Assembly (NCBI RefSeq): GCF_013201705.1
Contig: NZ_CP053837.1
Location: 1,922,001-1,986,000, forward strand
Source: Aliarcobacter faecis
GTDB taxonomy: Bacteria > Campylobacterota > Campylobacteria > Campylobacterales > Arcobacteraceae
Direction: 5' to 3'
DNA length: 64,000 nucleotides
The position numbers and the translations under genes were made by a program. A model generated the notes under the pieces. The model was not told the origin of the DNA, did not search any database, and worked only from the letters and a program-made list of their open reading frames with translations. This document shows positions 28,820 to 39,297 of this stretch, one piece after another (within the stretch, counting starts at the first letter, position 1; every line of letters starts with the position of its first letter).

Positions 28820-29598
28820 ATTTCACACTTTCCTATCTCAAAATTTATATTCTTTAAAACCATATTTACCATATCTAAACTTATTTTACCAGTATATAAA
28901 ATAGCAATTTTTTGATCTTTATTTATACTATTTTTATCTTTACCTAAATCTTGTAATCTTTTTGCAATAGCATTTGCAGAATCATATAAAACAACATCAT
29001 TTGGGAAAAACTTTTTTATCTCATCTTTTATAATTGGATAGTGTGTACAACCTAAAACTACACTATCAATATTTTTATCTTTTAAATCTTTTAAGTATTT
29101 TGTTAAAAACTCATTTAAACTAATTGTTTCAATATCTGCTTCTTCTATTTTTTTTGCCAAGCCACTACAAGGGATATGATATAAATTTAACTCTTGATTA
29201 TTTGATAAATTTTCTACAAGCTCTTTATATTTTTTTCCATTTATTGTTGTTGGAGTTGCCAAAATAGCTATATTTTTTGTTTTTGAAGATAAAATTGCAG
29301 GTTTTAAAGCTGGTTCTACTCCAATAATTGGTAAATCTTTATATTTTTCTCTTAAATATTTTATTGAAACAGAAGTTGCAGTATTACAAGCAACTACCAA
29401 AATATCAATATCATAATTTTGTATTAAATAGTTTGTAATATCATCACATCTTTTTAAAATCTCATTTGTATCTTTCTCACCATAAGGTGCAAATAGTGTA
29501 TCAGCTATATATACATATTCTGTATTTTCTACAATTTTAGCAATAGCGCTTAATATAGTTAATCCACCTATTCCTGAATCAAAAACTCCTACTTTCAA
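28816..29598 (-). CDS. murI: glutamate racemase
   Basis: 260 residues. Both catalytic cysteines are present: C71 in VVACNTATS and C184 in VLGCTHYP; the N-terminal FDSGIGGLT motif is intact. It makes D-glutamate for peptidoglycan. ATGA-type overlap with dnaX indicates coupled translation. It is the first gene of the leftward murI-dnaX-dsb-hemC group. Confidence 0.95.
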   Translation of the reverse strand: MKVGVFDSGIGGLTILSAIAKIVENTEYVYIADTLFAPYGEKDTNEILKRCDDITNYLIQNYDIDILVVACNTATSVSIKYLREKYKDLPIIGVEPALKPAILSSKTKNIAILATPTTINGKKYKELVENLSNNQELNLYHIPCSGLAKKIEEADIETISLNEFLTKYLKDLKDKNIDSVVLGCTHYPIIKDEIKKFFPNDVVLYDSANAIAKRLQDLGKDKNSINKDQKIAILYTGKISLDMVNMVLKNINFEIGKCEI

Positions 29599-29696
29599 AT
29601 ATATCCTTATTGAAATTTTGTGGGAATTATAACTAAAAAGATATAACTAAAATGTTAAAATAATATAAAAATTATATATCTAAATAAAGGATTTCT

Positions 29697-30374
29697 TTGT
29701 TTTTCCATTATCATCCATATAATCCTATTTTATATGAAAATACAAAATATTTAATAATTGGAACTTTACCACCTCCAAGATTTTGCTCAAAAGAGCTAAA
29801 ACTTAAAGATGTAGATTTTTGTTATGGTTCAAAAGATAATCTACTTTGGCAAATTTTCAATCAAATATTTTCTCTAAATTTAGTTTTTGAAAACTCAACT
29901 AAAGCAATAGAGCAAAGATATGATTTCTTGAAAAATAAGAAAATTGGAATTTGTGATATTGTAGAGTCTTGTCATAGAGAAAAACTTGATGCAAGTGATA
30001 ATGGAATGTTAAATATAAAATTAAGAGATCTATTAAAATATCTATCTACTTATAAAAATATAGATACAATATTTTTTACAGGAAAGAACTCTAAAAATTC
30101 TCCAGAATATTTTTTTAGACAAATTCTAAAAAAGGAAAAAATAAAATTTGAAAAAGTAGAAGATAAATTTTTAAGAGTTCATAAATTTATTTTTGAAAAT
30201 AGAACTATTATTACAATCTCTTTAACATCTCCATCAAATGCAGCAAATAGATTTATAGGCTCAAATATTTTATACAAAGAAGAAAAAAAGAGAAATATTG
30301 ATTTTACACATTTTGATTTTAGATTAAATGAGTATAAAAGAGCTTTATCATTTGAAAACTTAAAATTTAATTGA
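29697..30374 (+). CDS. uracil-DNA glycosylase superfamily protein
   Basis: 225 residues. Start is TTG with AAAGGA 5 nt upstream. Motifs of the UDG fold: LIIGTLPPP at the N-terminus, YGSKDNLLWQIF, GICDIVESCHREKLDASDN in the middle and SLTSPSNAANR near the C-terminus. The pattern is closer to Mug-like and newer UDG families than to the classic Ung enzyme. It probably excises damaged or deaminated bases, but the substrate is not known. It stands alone, divergent from murI. Confidence 0.7.
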   Translation: MFFHYHPYNPILYENTKYLIIGTLPPPRFCSKELKLKDVDFCYGSKDNLLWQIFNQIFSLNLVFENSTKAIEQRYDFLKNKKIGICDIVESCHREKLDASDNGMLNIKLRDLLKYLSTYKNIDTIFFTGKNSKNSPEYFFRQILKKEKIKFEKVEDKFLRVHKFIFENRTIITISLTSPSNAANRFIGSNILYKEEKKRNIDFTHFDFRLNEYKRALSFENLKFN

Positions 30375-30458
30375 ACTAAGGAAAAGGCAATTTAAGTTTT
30401 CAAAATGATTATTGTATATTTTGTGTAGTATTATATTTTTTAAGAGAGAATTTTTATA

Positions 30459-30490
30459 AACCTAAGGAAAATCCTTAAGTTTTATTTTTT
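30459..30490. terminator. bidirectional hairpin between the UDG-like gene and gdhA
   Basis: Stem AACCTAAGG (30459-30467) and CCTTAAGTT (30473-30481) with one wobble pair, followed on the plus strand by TTATTTTTT. Confidence 0.6.
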
Positions 30491-30491
30491 A

Positions 30492-31859
<1,368 letters not shown>

Positions 31860-31914
31860 TCAAATTTCGGAGAAGGATTGTATCAGAGGTTTTATTTAAT
31901 TTTGTTTAAATTAC

Positions 31915-31950
31915 AAGTAAAATATCTACAAATTTGTAAATATTTTACTT
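31915..31950. promoter_or_regulatory. 36-bp near-perfect palindrome between rho and gdhA
   Basis: Two 18-bp halves with only one mismatch, AAGTAAAATATCTACAAA and TTTGTAAATATTTTACTT. It lies 32 bp beyond the rho stop and 71 bp upstream of the gdhA start. It could be a rho terminator, since a T tract follows on the plus strand, or an operator for gdhA. Confidence 0.55.
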
Positions 31951-31981
31951 TTTTAGGCATTTTTAAGCAAACATAAAGCTT

Positions 31982-33328
31982 TTATTCATTCATAGAAGCA
32001 AAAAATTCATCATTATTTTTTGTTTTTTGCATTTTTGAGTAGAGAAATTTAAGAGCTTCAACTTCATCCATTTGAGAAATTGCATTTCTTAAAATCCATG
32101 TTTTTTGTAAGATATCAGGAGATAAAAGAAGTTCTTCTTTTCGTGTACCTGATTTAATAATATCAAGAGCAGGATAAACTCTTTTATTTGCAGCATTTCT
32201 ACTTAAAACTACTTCACTATTTCCTGTTCCTTTAAACTCTTCAAAAATAACTTCATCCATTTTTGAACCAGTTTCAATTAAAGCAGTTGATACAATAGTT
32301 AAACTTCCACCTTCTTCAATATTTCTAGCTGCTCCAAAAAATCTTTTTGGCTTATGAAGTGCATTTGCATCAACTCCACCTGAAAGAACTTTCCCTGAAC
32401 TTGGAGTTACAGTATTATAAGCTCTTGCTAATCTTGTAATAGAATCTAGTAAAATTACGACATCCTTTTTCATCTCAACAAGTCTTTTTGCTTTTTCAAT
32501 AACAATCTCAGCAACTCTTACATGATTTTGTGCAGGTAAATCAAAAGTAGAACTATAAACCTCTCCTTTTACACTTCTTTGCATATCTGTTACCTCTTCA
32601 GGTCTTTCATCAATTAATAGAACCATTAAAGTAACTTCTGGATGATTTTTACTTATTGCATGTGCCAACTCTTTTAGAAGTTCTGTTTTACCAGTTTTTG
32701 GTGGGGCAACAATTAATCCTCTTTGCCCTTTTCCCATTGGAGCAAACAAATCAAGCATTCTTCCTGTCATTTTGTGTGATTCATATTCAAAATTAAATTT
32801 CATAGTTGAATAAAGTGGAGTTAAGTTATCAAAAAGTGGTCTATTTTTTGAATCTTTTACAGGTAGATAGTTTATTGCTTCAATTTTAAGTAGAGCATTA
32901 TACTTTTCACTATCTTTATTTGGAGGTCGTACTTGTCCTGTTACAATATCTCCAGTTCTTAATGCAAACTTTCTAATTTGAGTAGCACTTACATAAGAAT
33001 CATTTGATGTATCAGAAAAGTTTCCATCTATTGCTCTTAAAAATCCAAATCCACCCTCTTTTATCTCTAAAATTCCAGTAAATAAAATAAATCCACCAGC
33101 ATCTATTTGAGATGCAAGTATCATAAACATTAAATCTTGTCTTTTTAGCTCTTGAGGATTTTCAACATCCAAATCATTTGCAATATCTAAAAGAGTCTCT
33201 ATAGGTAACTCTCTTAATTGCTCTATTTTATAACCATCAACAGGAATATGTGTTCTTGTCTTTTTTGTAGTTTTTGATTTTAGTTCTTCTTTAGACTCTT
33301 CCATGAGTGTATTTGCCTTTGATTTCAC
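31982..33328 (-). CDS. rho: transcription termination factor Rho
   Basis: 448 residues. N-terminal Lys-rich region, RNA-binding domain to about 155 ([13 protein letters not shown]), then the RecA-type motor: Walker [35 protein letters not shown] and [21 protein letters not shown] hexameric RNA helicase that ends transcription. It is monocistronic; the ATG used lies in a region with only a weak ribosome site. Confidence 0.96.
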   Translation of the reverse strand: MKSKANTLMEESKEELKSKTTKKTRTHIPVDGYKIEQLRELPIETLLDIANDLDVENPQELKRQDLMFMILASQIDAGGFILFTGILEIKEGGFGFLRAIDGNFSDTSNDSYVSATQIRKFALRTGDIVTGQVRPPNKDSEKYNALLKIEAINYLPVKDSKNRPLFDNLTPLYSTMKFNFEYESHKMTGRMLDLFAPMGKGQRGLIVAPPKTGKTELLKELAHAISKNHPEVTLMVLLIDERPEEVTDMQRSVKGEVYSSTFDLPAQNHVRVAEIVIEKAKRLVEMKKDVVILLDSITRLARAYNTVTPSSGKVLSGGVDANALHKPKRFFGAARNIEEGGSLTIVSTALIETGSKMDEVIFEEFKGTGNSEVVLSRNAANKRVYPALDIIKSGTRKEELLLSPDILQKTWILRNAISQMDEVEALKFLYSKMQKTKNNDEFFASMNE

Positions 33329-33422
33329 ATAAAATTATGTAGTTTTGTAGTTTTTTGAGATTTTTTTATAAAGTAAAAGGACAATTCTAGTTAATATTTC
33401 TAAATTTGTCAAGAAAAATAAA

Positions 33423-33450
33423 AAAGGGCACTAAAAAATTAGTACCCTTT
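33423..33450 (-). terminator. terminator after the peroxiredoxin gene
   Basis: Stem AAAGGGCACTAA / TTAGTACCCTTT with one wobble, 4-nt loop; the minus strand continues TTTATTTTT. Confidence 0.7.
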
Positions 33451-33464
33451 ATGAAAAATTAATA

Positions 33465-34061
33465 TTATAATTTTCCTTCATTTTTAGCTAAGTATTCAGC
33501 AACTCCAGCAGTATCTGCTTTCATTCCCTCATCACCTTTTTGCCAACCAGCTGGACAAACATCTCCATGCTCGTTTGTAAATAACATTGCATCTACCATT
33601 CTAATCATCTCATCAACATTTCTTCCTAATGGTAAATCATTAATAACAGCATGTCTTACTGTTCCATCAGCATCAATTAAGAAAGATCCTCTTAATGCAA
33701 CTGAATCACCAAATAAAACATCATAATCTTTTGCAATTTGTTTGCTTAAATCTGCTACCATTGGAAATTTAACTCTTCCAATTCCACCATTTTCAACAGC
33801 AGTCTCTCTCCAAGCAAAGTGAGAGAACTGAGAATCAACTGAACAACCAATTACATTGATTCCTCTTGATTTAAACTCATCTGTTCTTTTTGAAAATGCA
33901 ATAATTTCTGATGGACAAACAAATGTAAAATCTAAAGGCCAAAAGAATAAAATTGCACCTTTTTCACCAATATTTTTATATAAGTTAAAATCTTCAACTA
34001 TTTGACCATCTGCTGTTACAGCTGTTGCTGTAAAATCTGGAGCTTTTTTTGTTACTAACAT
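33465..34061 (-). CDS. 2-Cys peroxiredoxin (AhpC/Prx1 type)
   Basis: 198 residues. Peroxidatic C49 in PLDFTFVCPSE and resolving C169 in GDVCPAGW, the typical 2-Cys arrangement. It reduces hydrogen peroxide and organic hydroperoxides using a thioredoxin or similar donor; no AhpF is next to it. AAGGAT precedes the ATG. Confidence 0.94.
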   Translation of the reverse strand: MLVTKKAPDFTATAVTADGQIVEDFNLYKNIGEKGAILFFWPLDFTFVCPSEIIAFSKRTDEFKSRGINVIGCSVDSQFSHFAWRETAVENGGIGRVKFPMVADLSKQIAKDYDVLFGDSVALRGSFLIDADGTVRHAVINDLPLGRNVDEMIRMVDAMLFTNEHGDVCPAGWQKGDEGMKADTAGVAEYLAKNEGKL

Positions 34062-34235
34062 AATTAATCCTTCTAAATAAATTTTAATATCGAAATTGTA
34101 TCAAATAAAATTTATAGTTAGCTTAAATTAAAAAATATTTTTCGACTAATAATTTTTTTCCTCTATAATATTAATTAAAGATAATTTTATAAACTCTTTG
34201 TTAAAGTTAGAAAAATTTATTTAGGAGAACTAAAA

Positions 34236-34508
34236 ATGGCTGTTTTAATTACTGATATTTGTATTAGTTGTGATGCTTGTTTAGATGAGTGTCCAGTTGG
34301 TGCTATAGTTGATAATGATGATAATCCAACAGGTGAAGATATATATTATGTATATAAAGATAAATGTGTAGAATGTGTAGGACATAACGATGCCCCTGCA
34401 TGTGCTGATGCCTGTCCAACTGAAGGTTGTATTGTATGGGATGAAGTTGGTTCAAGTAAAATCGAAAAAGATGATAGAGGGACTGTTGGAACTCCTGTAA
34501 TTGAATAA
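34236..34508 (+). CDS. 2[4Fe-4S] ferredoxin, YfhL type
   Basis: 90 residues. First cluster motif CISCDACLDECP; second motif starts CVECVG and has an 8-residue insertion before CADACP, as in the YfhL-like family. An electron carrier protein; its partners are not evident here. TAGGAG is 7 nt upstream of the ATG. It is followed by a terminator. Confidence 0.92.
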   Translation: MAVLITDICISCDACLDECPVGAIVDNDDNPTGEDIYYVYKDKCVECVGHNDAPACADACPTEGCIVWDEVGSSKIEKDDRGTVGTPVIE

Positions 34509-34538
34509 TTTCAAAATATTTTAATACATTATTATAAA

Positions 34539-34567
34539 GGCAAGTATTTTTTACTTGTCTTTTTTTA
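34539..34567 (+). terminator. terminator after the ferredoxin gene
   Basis: Stem GGCAAGTA (34539-34546) and TACTTGTC (34552-34559) with one wobble, then TTTTTTT. Confidence 0.75.
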
Positions 34568-34577
34568 TTTTTTTCGA

Positions 34578-34583
34578 TATAAT
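34578..34583 (+). promoter_or_regulatory. -10 box of the ndk operon promoter
   Basis: TATAAT, about 32 bp upstream of the ndk start and just after the ferredoxin terminator. The preceding T-rich run is typical of sigma70 promoters in Campylobacterota. Confidence 0.55.
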
Positions 34584-34615
34584 CCGCGACTTAAAAAATT
34601 AAAGAGGACAAATAG

Positions 34616-35029
34616 ATGGAACAAACGTTATCAATCATCAAACCTGATGCTGTAGCAAAAAATGTAGTTGGAAAAATCTTAGATAGATTTGAATCAGCTG
34701 GATTAAGAGTAGCAGCTACAAAAAAATTACAACTTTCAAGAGCTGATGCAGAAGCATTTTATGCTGTTCATGCAAGCAGACCTTTTTTCAAAGATTTAGT
34801 TGAATTTATGATCTCTGGACCAGTTGTAGTTTCTGTTTTAGAAGGTGTTAATGCAATGGCAAAAAATAGAGAATTAATGGGTGCAACAAATCCAAAAGAA
34901 GCAGCTGCAGGAACAATCAGAGCAGATTTCGCTGATTCTATTGATGCAAATGCTGTTCATGGTTCAGATTCATTAGAAAATGCAGCAGTTGAAATTGCTT
35001 TCTTCTTTGCACAAAGAGAAATCTGTTAA
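34616..35029 (+). CDS. ndk: nucleoside diphosphate kinase
   Basis: 137 residues, normal length. LSIIKPDAV at the N-terminus and the active-site His in [12 protein letters not shown]. It balances nucleoside triphosphates by phosphate transfer. First of a tight gene run, with DUF177, rpmF, plsX and fabH following with gaps of 6-19 nt or overlaps. AGAGGA lies upstream of the ATG. Confidence 0.96.
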   Translation: MEQTLSIIKPDAVAKNVVGKILDRFESAGLRVAATKKLQLSRADAEAFYAVHASRPFFKDLVEFMISGPVVVSVLEGVNAMAKNRELMGATNPKEAAAGTIRADFADSIDANAVHGSDSLENAAVEIAFFFAQREIC

Positions 35030-35035
35030 TAAACT

Positions 35036-35413
35036 ATGAAAATAGAGTTTAAAAAAGTACCAACAACAAAAAAAGATTTAGAAACTTCTCTTAATTCAGT
35101 TAAAATTGAAGGTACTTTTTGTAGAATTTCATCATCTTTAGTAAAAATCGAAGCAATTTTAAAGGGCAATATTGATATTGATTGCTCAAGATGTGGAGCT
35201 TCTGAACCTTTTTCAATAGAAGAAGAGTTAAAACTTCTTTTAAGTGATGGTATATTTAAAGGTGATGAGGAAGAGTTTTTAGTAATAGAAATAGAAAATA
35301 GCTTGATAGACTTTGATGAGATTATTCAAAGTGAGCTAAATAGTATAAAAAGTGATTATCATATTTGCAAAAATTGTTTAAGTGATAACCAACTTTTCGA
35401 AAAAGAATTTTAA
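35036..35413 (+). CDS. DUF177 (YceD-like) protein
   Basis: 125 residues. Cysteines C57 and C60 in IDIDCSRCG and a second pair near residue 112 (CKNCL) fit the DUF177 family, usually found directly before rpmF. The family is linked to 23S rRNA processing in bacteria and plastids. Position 13 nt before rpmF supports the call. Confidence 0.82.
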   Translation: MKIEFKKVPTTKKDLETSLNSVKIEGTFCRISSSLVKIEAILKGNIDIDCSRCGASEPFSIEEELKLLLSDGIFKGDEEEFLVIEIENSLIDFDEIIQSELNSIKSDYHICKNCLSDNQLFEKEF

Positions 35414-35426
35414 ATAGGAGAATAAT

Positions 35427-35579
35427 ATGGCAGTACCAAAGAGAAGAGTGTCTCACTCAAGATCAGCAATGAGAAGAACTCATTACAAAATTACATTAAA
35501 AAAACCAGTAAAAGATAGTGATGGTTCTTGGAAAATGCCTCATATGGTTAATCCAAACACTGGTGAATATAAAAACTAA
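35427..35579 (+). CDS. rpmF: 50S ribosomal protein L32
   Basis: 50 residues, beginning [17 protein letters not shown], the conserved L32 start. The zinc-binding cysteines found in some L32 proteins are absent, so this is the Cys-free form. TAGGAG is 7 nt before the ATG. Its stop overlaps the plsX start (TAATG). Confidence 0.96.
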   Translation: MAVPKRRVSHSRSAMRRTHYKITLKKPVKDSDGSWKMPHMVNPNTGEYKN

Positions 35580-36586
35580 TGTTAAAGATTGCAATTGATG
35601 CAATGGGAGGGGACTTCGGTCCTGAACCTATAATAGAAGGGCTTATTGAAGCACTTAGAAACAACATAAATTTTACAGCAATAGCTGTAGGAAATAAAGA
35701 AAAACTTTTAAAACTTATCCCCCCTACTTTTTTAAATAGAATACAAATACATGAGGCAAATGATGTAATATCAATGCATGATAGTGCAACAGATGCTCTA
35801 AAAAGAAAAGAATCAACAATTTATCAAGCAATAGAGTTAGTTCGTGAAGGGAAAGCAGATGCAGTAGTTTCAGCTGGACACTCTGGAGCTAGTATGTCTT
35901 TAGCAACTTTAAGAATCGGAAGAATAAAAGGTGTATCAAGACCTGCGATTGCAACACTTATGCCAACAAGTGAAAACCAAAATACTTTAGTTTTAGATGT
36001 TGGTGCAAATGTTGATAGTGATGCAAAAAATCTATTTGAATTTGCTATTATGGGGCAAGCATATGCTCAATCTGTATTAAGACTTGATGAACCAATTATT
36101 GGTCTTTTAAGTAATGGTGAAGAAGAAAGCAAGGGAAATGAAGTAACTAAAGAGGCATATAAGTTACTATCAAAAGTTCCTAATTTTGCAGGGAATGTAG
36201 AGGGTAGTGATATTTTTAAAGGTACTGTTGATGTTGTTGTTTGTGATGGTTTTGTAGGAAATATCCTACTTAAAACTGCTGAGGGTGTTGCAGATACTAT
36301 TGGTAAAATTATTAAGAAGAATCTAAAAAGATCTCTTATTTCTATTACTGGTGCAGTATTAATGAGAAAGGTATTTAAAAACCTTAAAGTTAGAGTTGAT
36401 TATGCAGAATATGGTGGAGCACCATTACTTGGTGTAAAAGCCCCTGTTATAATTTCTCATGGAAAATCAAACCCAAAAGCAATAAAAAATGCAATCTTTC
36501 AAGCAATAAATGCAGCTAGTTCAAACTTAGATAGTATTATTGAACAAAGATTAGTAAAATATAGTACTAAACAAGAAACTGTTTAG
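35579..36586 (+). CDS. plsX: phosphate acyltransferase
   Basis: 335 residues. Starts [14 protein letters not shown], the PlsX signature; [17 protein letters not shown] and [12 protein letters not shown] follow. It converts acyl-ACP to acyl-phosphate for phospholipid synthesis. The start overlaps the rpmF stop by one base, and fabH follows after 19 nt, a classic order. Confidence 0.96.
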   Translation: MLKIAIDAMGGDFGPEPIIEGLIEALRNNINFTAIAVGNKEKLLKLIPPTFLNRIQIHEANDVISMHDSATDALKRKESTIYQAIELVREGKADAVVSAGHSGASMSLATLRIGRIKGVSRPAIATLMPTSENQNTLVLDVGANVDSDAKNLFEFAIMGQAYAQSVLRLDEPIIGLLSNGEEESKGNEVTKEAYKLLSKVPNFAGNVEGSDIFKGTVDVVVCDGFVGNILLKTAEGVADTIGKIIKKNLKRSLISITGAVLMRKVFKNLKVRVDYAEYGGAPLLGVKAPVIISHGKSNPKAIKNAIFQAINAASSNLDSIIEQRLVKYSTKQETV

Positions 36587-36605
36587 TACTCAAGGATAAA
36601 ATGTA

Positions 36606-37604
36606 ATGACTTATGCAGCTTTTAGATCAATTGGAGCTTATATTCCACCTAAAATTATGACAAATTCAGATTTTGAAAAAATCATTGATACAACAGATGA
36701 GTGGATTACAAAAAGAACTGGTATAAAAGAGAGAAGGCTTGCAGAAAGCAATGAAGCATCTTCGGATTTAGGTTCACGTGCTGCAGAAATTGCGATACAA
36801 AGGGCAGGAATAAATAAAGAAGATATAGATTTAATAATATGTGCAACAGTAACTCCAGATTTTCTATGTATGCCTTCAACTGCCTGTTTAATCGCTTCTA
36901 AAATTGGAATAAAAGATATTATGGCATTTGATGTAAGTGCTGCTTGTACTGGATTTGTTTATATTTTAAATATTGCAAAAGCTTTTATTGAATCTGGTTT
37001 AAAGAAAAATGTTCTAATTGTTGGCGCAGAAAAATATAGCTCTATTTTAAACTATGAAGATAGAACAACTTGTTTTATTTTTGGAGATGGGGCTGGAGCT
37101 GCAATTATTAGTGCTACAAATGATAAAAATGAAGCAATAATCGATGTAGAGTGTTCTAGTGATGGAACTTATGAAGATTTAATTAAAACTGCTGGTGGTG
37201 GAAGTAAGAATCCATGTTCTCAAGAGGTTTTAGATACAAAAATGGCATGTATTAGCATGAAAGGAAATGAGACTTTTAAACTAGCTGTTAAAACTCTCAC
37301 TTCTGATGTTATAAAAATGTTAGAAAAACATAAACTTTCAAATAAAGATATTACTCATTTTATTCCTCATCAAGCAAATTATAGAATTATAAAAGCTGTG
37401 GGAGAAGCATTAAATCTGACTGAAGAACAAACTATTGTAACAGTTGATAAGTATGGAAATACTTCAGCAGCTTCAATTCCTATGGCAATGAACTATGCTT
37501 ATGAGCAAGGAAAATTAAAAAAAGGTGATACAGTTTTATTTGATGCTTTTGGTGGTGGACTAACTTGGGGAAGTGCTTTATTTAAGTTCTCTCCAAAAAA
37601 ATAA
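36606..37604 (+). CDS. fabH: 3-oxoacyl-ACP synthase III
   Basis: 332 residues. Catalytic Cys in DVSAACTGFVY, His in FIPHQANYRI and Asn in YGNTSAAS; DEWITKRTGIKERR near the N-terminus is characteristic. It starts fatty acid synthesis from acetyl-CoA and malonyl-ACP. End of the ndk-fabH gene run; a terminator follows. Confidence 0.96.
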   Translation: MTYAAFRSIGAYIPPKIMTNSDFEKIIDTTDEWITKRTGIKERRLAESNEASSDLGSRAAEIAIQRAGINKEDIDLIICATVTPDFLCMPSTACLIASKIGIKDIMAFDVSAACTGFVYILNIAKAFIESGLKKNVLIVGAEKYSSILNYEDRTTCFIFGDGAGAAIISATNDKNEAIIDVECSSDGTYEDLIKTAGGGSKNPCSQEVLDTKMACISMKGNETFKLAVKTLTSDVIKMLEKHKLSNKDITHFIPHQANYRIIKAVGEALNLTEEQTIVTVDKYGNTSAASIPMAMNYAYEQGKLKKGDTVLFDAFGGGLTWGSALFKFSPKK

Positions 37605-37627
37605 AAAAGTGGTTTTAGACCACTTTT
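37605..37627. terminator. bidirectional terminator after fabH
   Basis: Stem AAAAGTGGT (37605-37613) and ACCACTTTT (37619-37627), 5-nt loop, shared with the converging gene at 37626. Confidence 0.7.
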
Positions 37628-38066
37628 AATTACTAAACTTACTATTTTTTGGATTGTTTTTAAAAACATCAACTGAACTTCTTTTTTGTTCTTCCATTTT
37701 AAATTTATCAACAGTTGCTGTATGATTTAGGAATATGATTTTTTCATCCACAACTATCTGTAAAATAGAATAAAAAGGTACAGATAAGATACTACCTATA
37801 TTTTCTTCTCCAAAACCAGTTTCAAAAGTCATAAAATCATTAGTTAGTTCTATTGTAGTATAAGTATAGTTTGCCAAAGTAAATAAGGCATACTGATTAA
37901 TTTTATCCATTAAATGTTTTGGTAATTTAGGATTAAAATCTATTTTCTCAACATTTAAAACTATTGAAAACTCTTGATTCTTTGATAATAAAAAAGATAT
38001 TTGCTCTTTTACTTGCTTTTCAACTAGCTCTTTATATTCATAACTCTCTATAATATCATCTAGCAA
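37626..38066 (-). CDS. possible SspB-like protein
   Basis: 146 residues. The middle part, IELTNDFMTFETGFGEENIG followed by SILSVPFYSILQIV, aligns by eye with the core of E. coli SspB (LELANDEVRFNARFGG, then VSVPLAAVLAIY). SspB delivers ssrA-tagged proteins to ClpXP. The C-terminal ~30 residues are charged and disordered-looking, as in SspB, but lack an obvious match to its ClpX-binding tail. The start is TTG with AAAGGA upstream. Other readings: an uncharacterised Campylobacterota protein of the same fold. Confidence 0.5.
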   Translation of the reverse strand: MLDDIIESYEYKELVEKQVKEQISFLLSKNQEFSIVLNVEKIDFNPKLPKHLMDKINQYALFTLANYTYTTIELTNDFMTFETGFGEENIGSILSVPFYSILQIVVDEKIIFLNHTATVDKFKMEEQKRSSVDVFKNNPKNSKFSN

Positions 38067-38104
38067 AATTAGTTCCTTTTATAGATTTTTTGTTATTATA
38101 TCTT

Positions 38105-38746
38105 ATGAAACAGTTAATTATCCTTATTTTACTTATATCAAATAGCCTATTTGCATATGAATTTAAGCTAAATTCAAAAGATTATAAAACTATAAATAAC
38201 TCACCAAAAAAATCATTTATAGAAAAAAGATTAGAAAAATATAATGAATTAAAAATAAAAGTTAAAGATTATGATTTAATACGAAAGTTATCTCACACAA
38301 ATAGCTTTATAAATAAAATACTTCCACAATTTGATAATAAAAGCTCTGGAATAGATGACTATTGGGCAACTCCAAAAGAGTTCTTAATAAATGGACATGG
38401 AGATTGTGAAGATTATGCAATAGCAAAATACTTTACTCTTTTAGAGTTAGGAATTAAAAAAGAGAACCTATATTTTGCTGTTGTTGATATAAAAGCAAAT
38501 AGAGGAAGCCATATGATTTTATTATACTCTGAAAACAAAAATGAATCTCCTTTAGTTATGGATAATCTAAGTTCTGTAGTAATTCCTTTTTCAAAAAGAG
38601 TCGATTTAACTCCAAGATTTGCTTTCAATGAAATAGACTCTTACTCTTTAACAAATGATAAATTCATAAAAAAAATCACTATAAATTGGGGAAAAGAGAA
38701 CAAATGGGAGAAGCTTTTAAATAGAGTTTATACACTAAATGAATAA
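38105..38746 (+). CDS. transglutaminase-like cysteine protease (LapG/BTLCP type)
   Basis: 213 residues from the ATG at 38105; an in-frame TTG at 38090 would add five residues but spoils the signal peptide start (MKQLIILILLISNSLFA). Catalytic segments: Cys in HGDCEDYAIAKY, His in GSHMILLY, Asp in LVMDNL. Periplasmic proteases of this type (LapG) cut large adhesins and are controlled by the c-di-GMP protein LapD. Neither partner is nearby. It overlaps the 3' end of pabC by 19 bp. Confidence 0.85.
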   Translation: MKQLIILILLISNSLFAYEFKLNSKDYKTINNSPKKSFIEKRLEKYNELKIKVKDYDLIRKLSHTNSFINKILPQFDNKSSGIDDYWATPKEFLINGHGDCEDYAIAKYFTLLELGIKKENLYFAVVDIKANRGSHMILLYSENKNESPLVMDNLSSVVIPFSKRVDLTPRFAFNEIDSYSLTNDKFIKKITINWGKENKWEKLLNRVYTLNE

Positions 38747-39288
38747 TTATCTATTTGCATAAATCCTATCATGGCATTCATAAGTGCTATTTTCTCTGCA
38801 CTTTTTAACATATTTAAAGTTATATCTTTTTCAATAATTTTCTTCTCTTCAATAAGTTTTGCTCTTGTAGTTCCTTCTAATAAACAGTTTTTAGAACTTA
38901 TCCAAAGTCCATCTTTTAGTATGGCAATATTTGCAATAGTTGTATCAGTTATAATACCTTTTTTGACAATAATAATCTCATCATAACTATCTCTTTTTAT
39001 AAATAACTCATCAAGTTTCTCTCTATTTAGATATTTCTTAGAGTAATTAATATTATCATCAAAAACTATTTTAAAACTTTTAATCTCTCTTTTTTTATAA
39101 GGAAAATAATCTACACTTAAAATCTCATTTTCATCATATATTAATTTACATCTTAAAAGCTCACCTGTAGGTGGATTTATATACTCTTGTAAATTTAAAT
39201 TTTTTCCAATAGTTCTTATAACTCTTTTATTATGATAATCCAAATTAAAAACTTCAAAATCTTCACACTTTATTGTTTCAAAATACAT
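38728..39288 (-). CDS. pabC: class IV aminotransferase, probable aminodeoxychorismate lyase
   Basis: 186 residues, short for the family (usually 260 or more): the N-terminal part is reduced. The cofactor-binding region KKGIITDTTIANI and LLEGTTRAKLIE are clear. Its position directly after pabB (9 nt) supports 4-aminobenzoate formation for folate. Short PabC-like proteins next to pabB occur in related bacteria. The activity of so short a form is inferred. Confidence 0.78.
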   Translation of the reverse strand: MYFETIKCEDFEVFNLDYHNKRVIRTIGKNLNLQEYINPPTGELLRCKLIYDENEILSVDYFPYKKREIKSFKIVFDDNINYSKKYLNREKLDELFIKRDSYDEIIIVKKGIITDTTIANIAILKDGLWISSKNCLLEGTTRAKLIEEKKIIEKDITLNMLKSAEKIALMNAMIGFMQIDNYSFSV

Positions 39289-39297
39289 AAAAATCCT

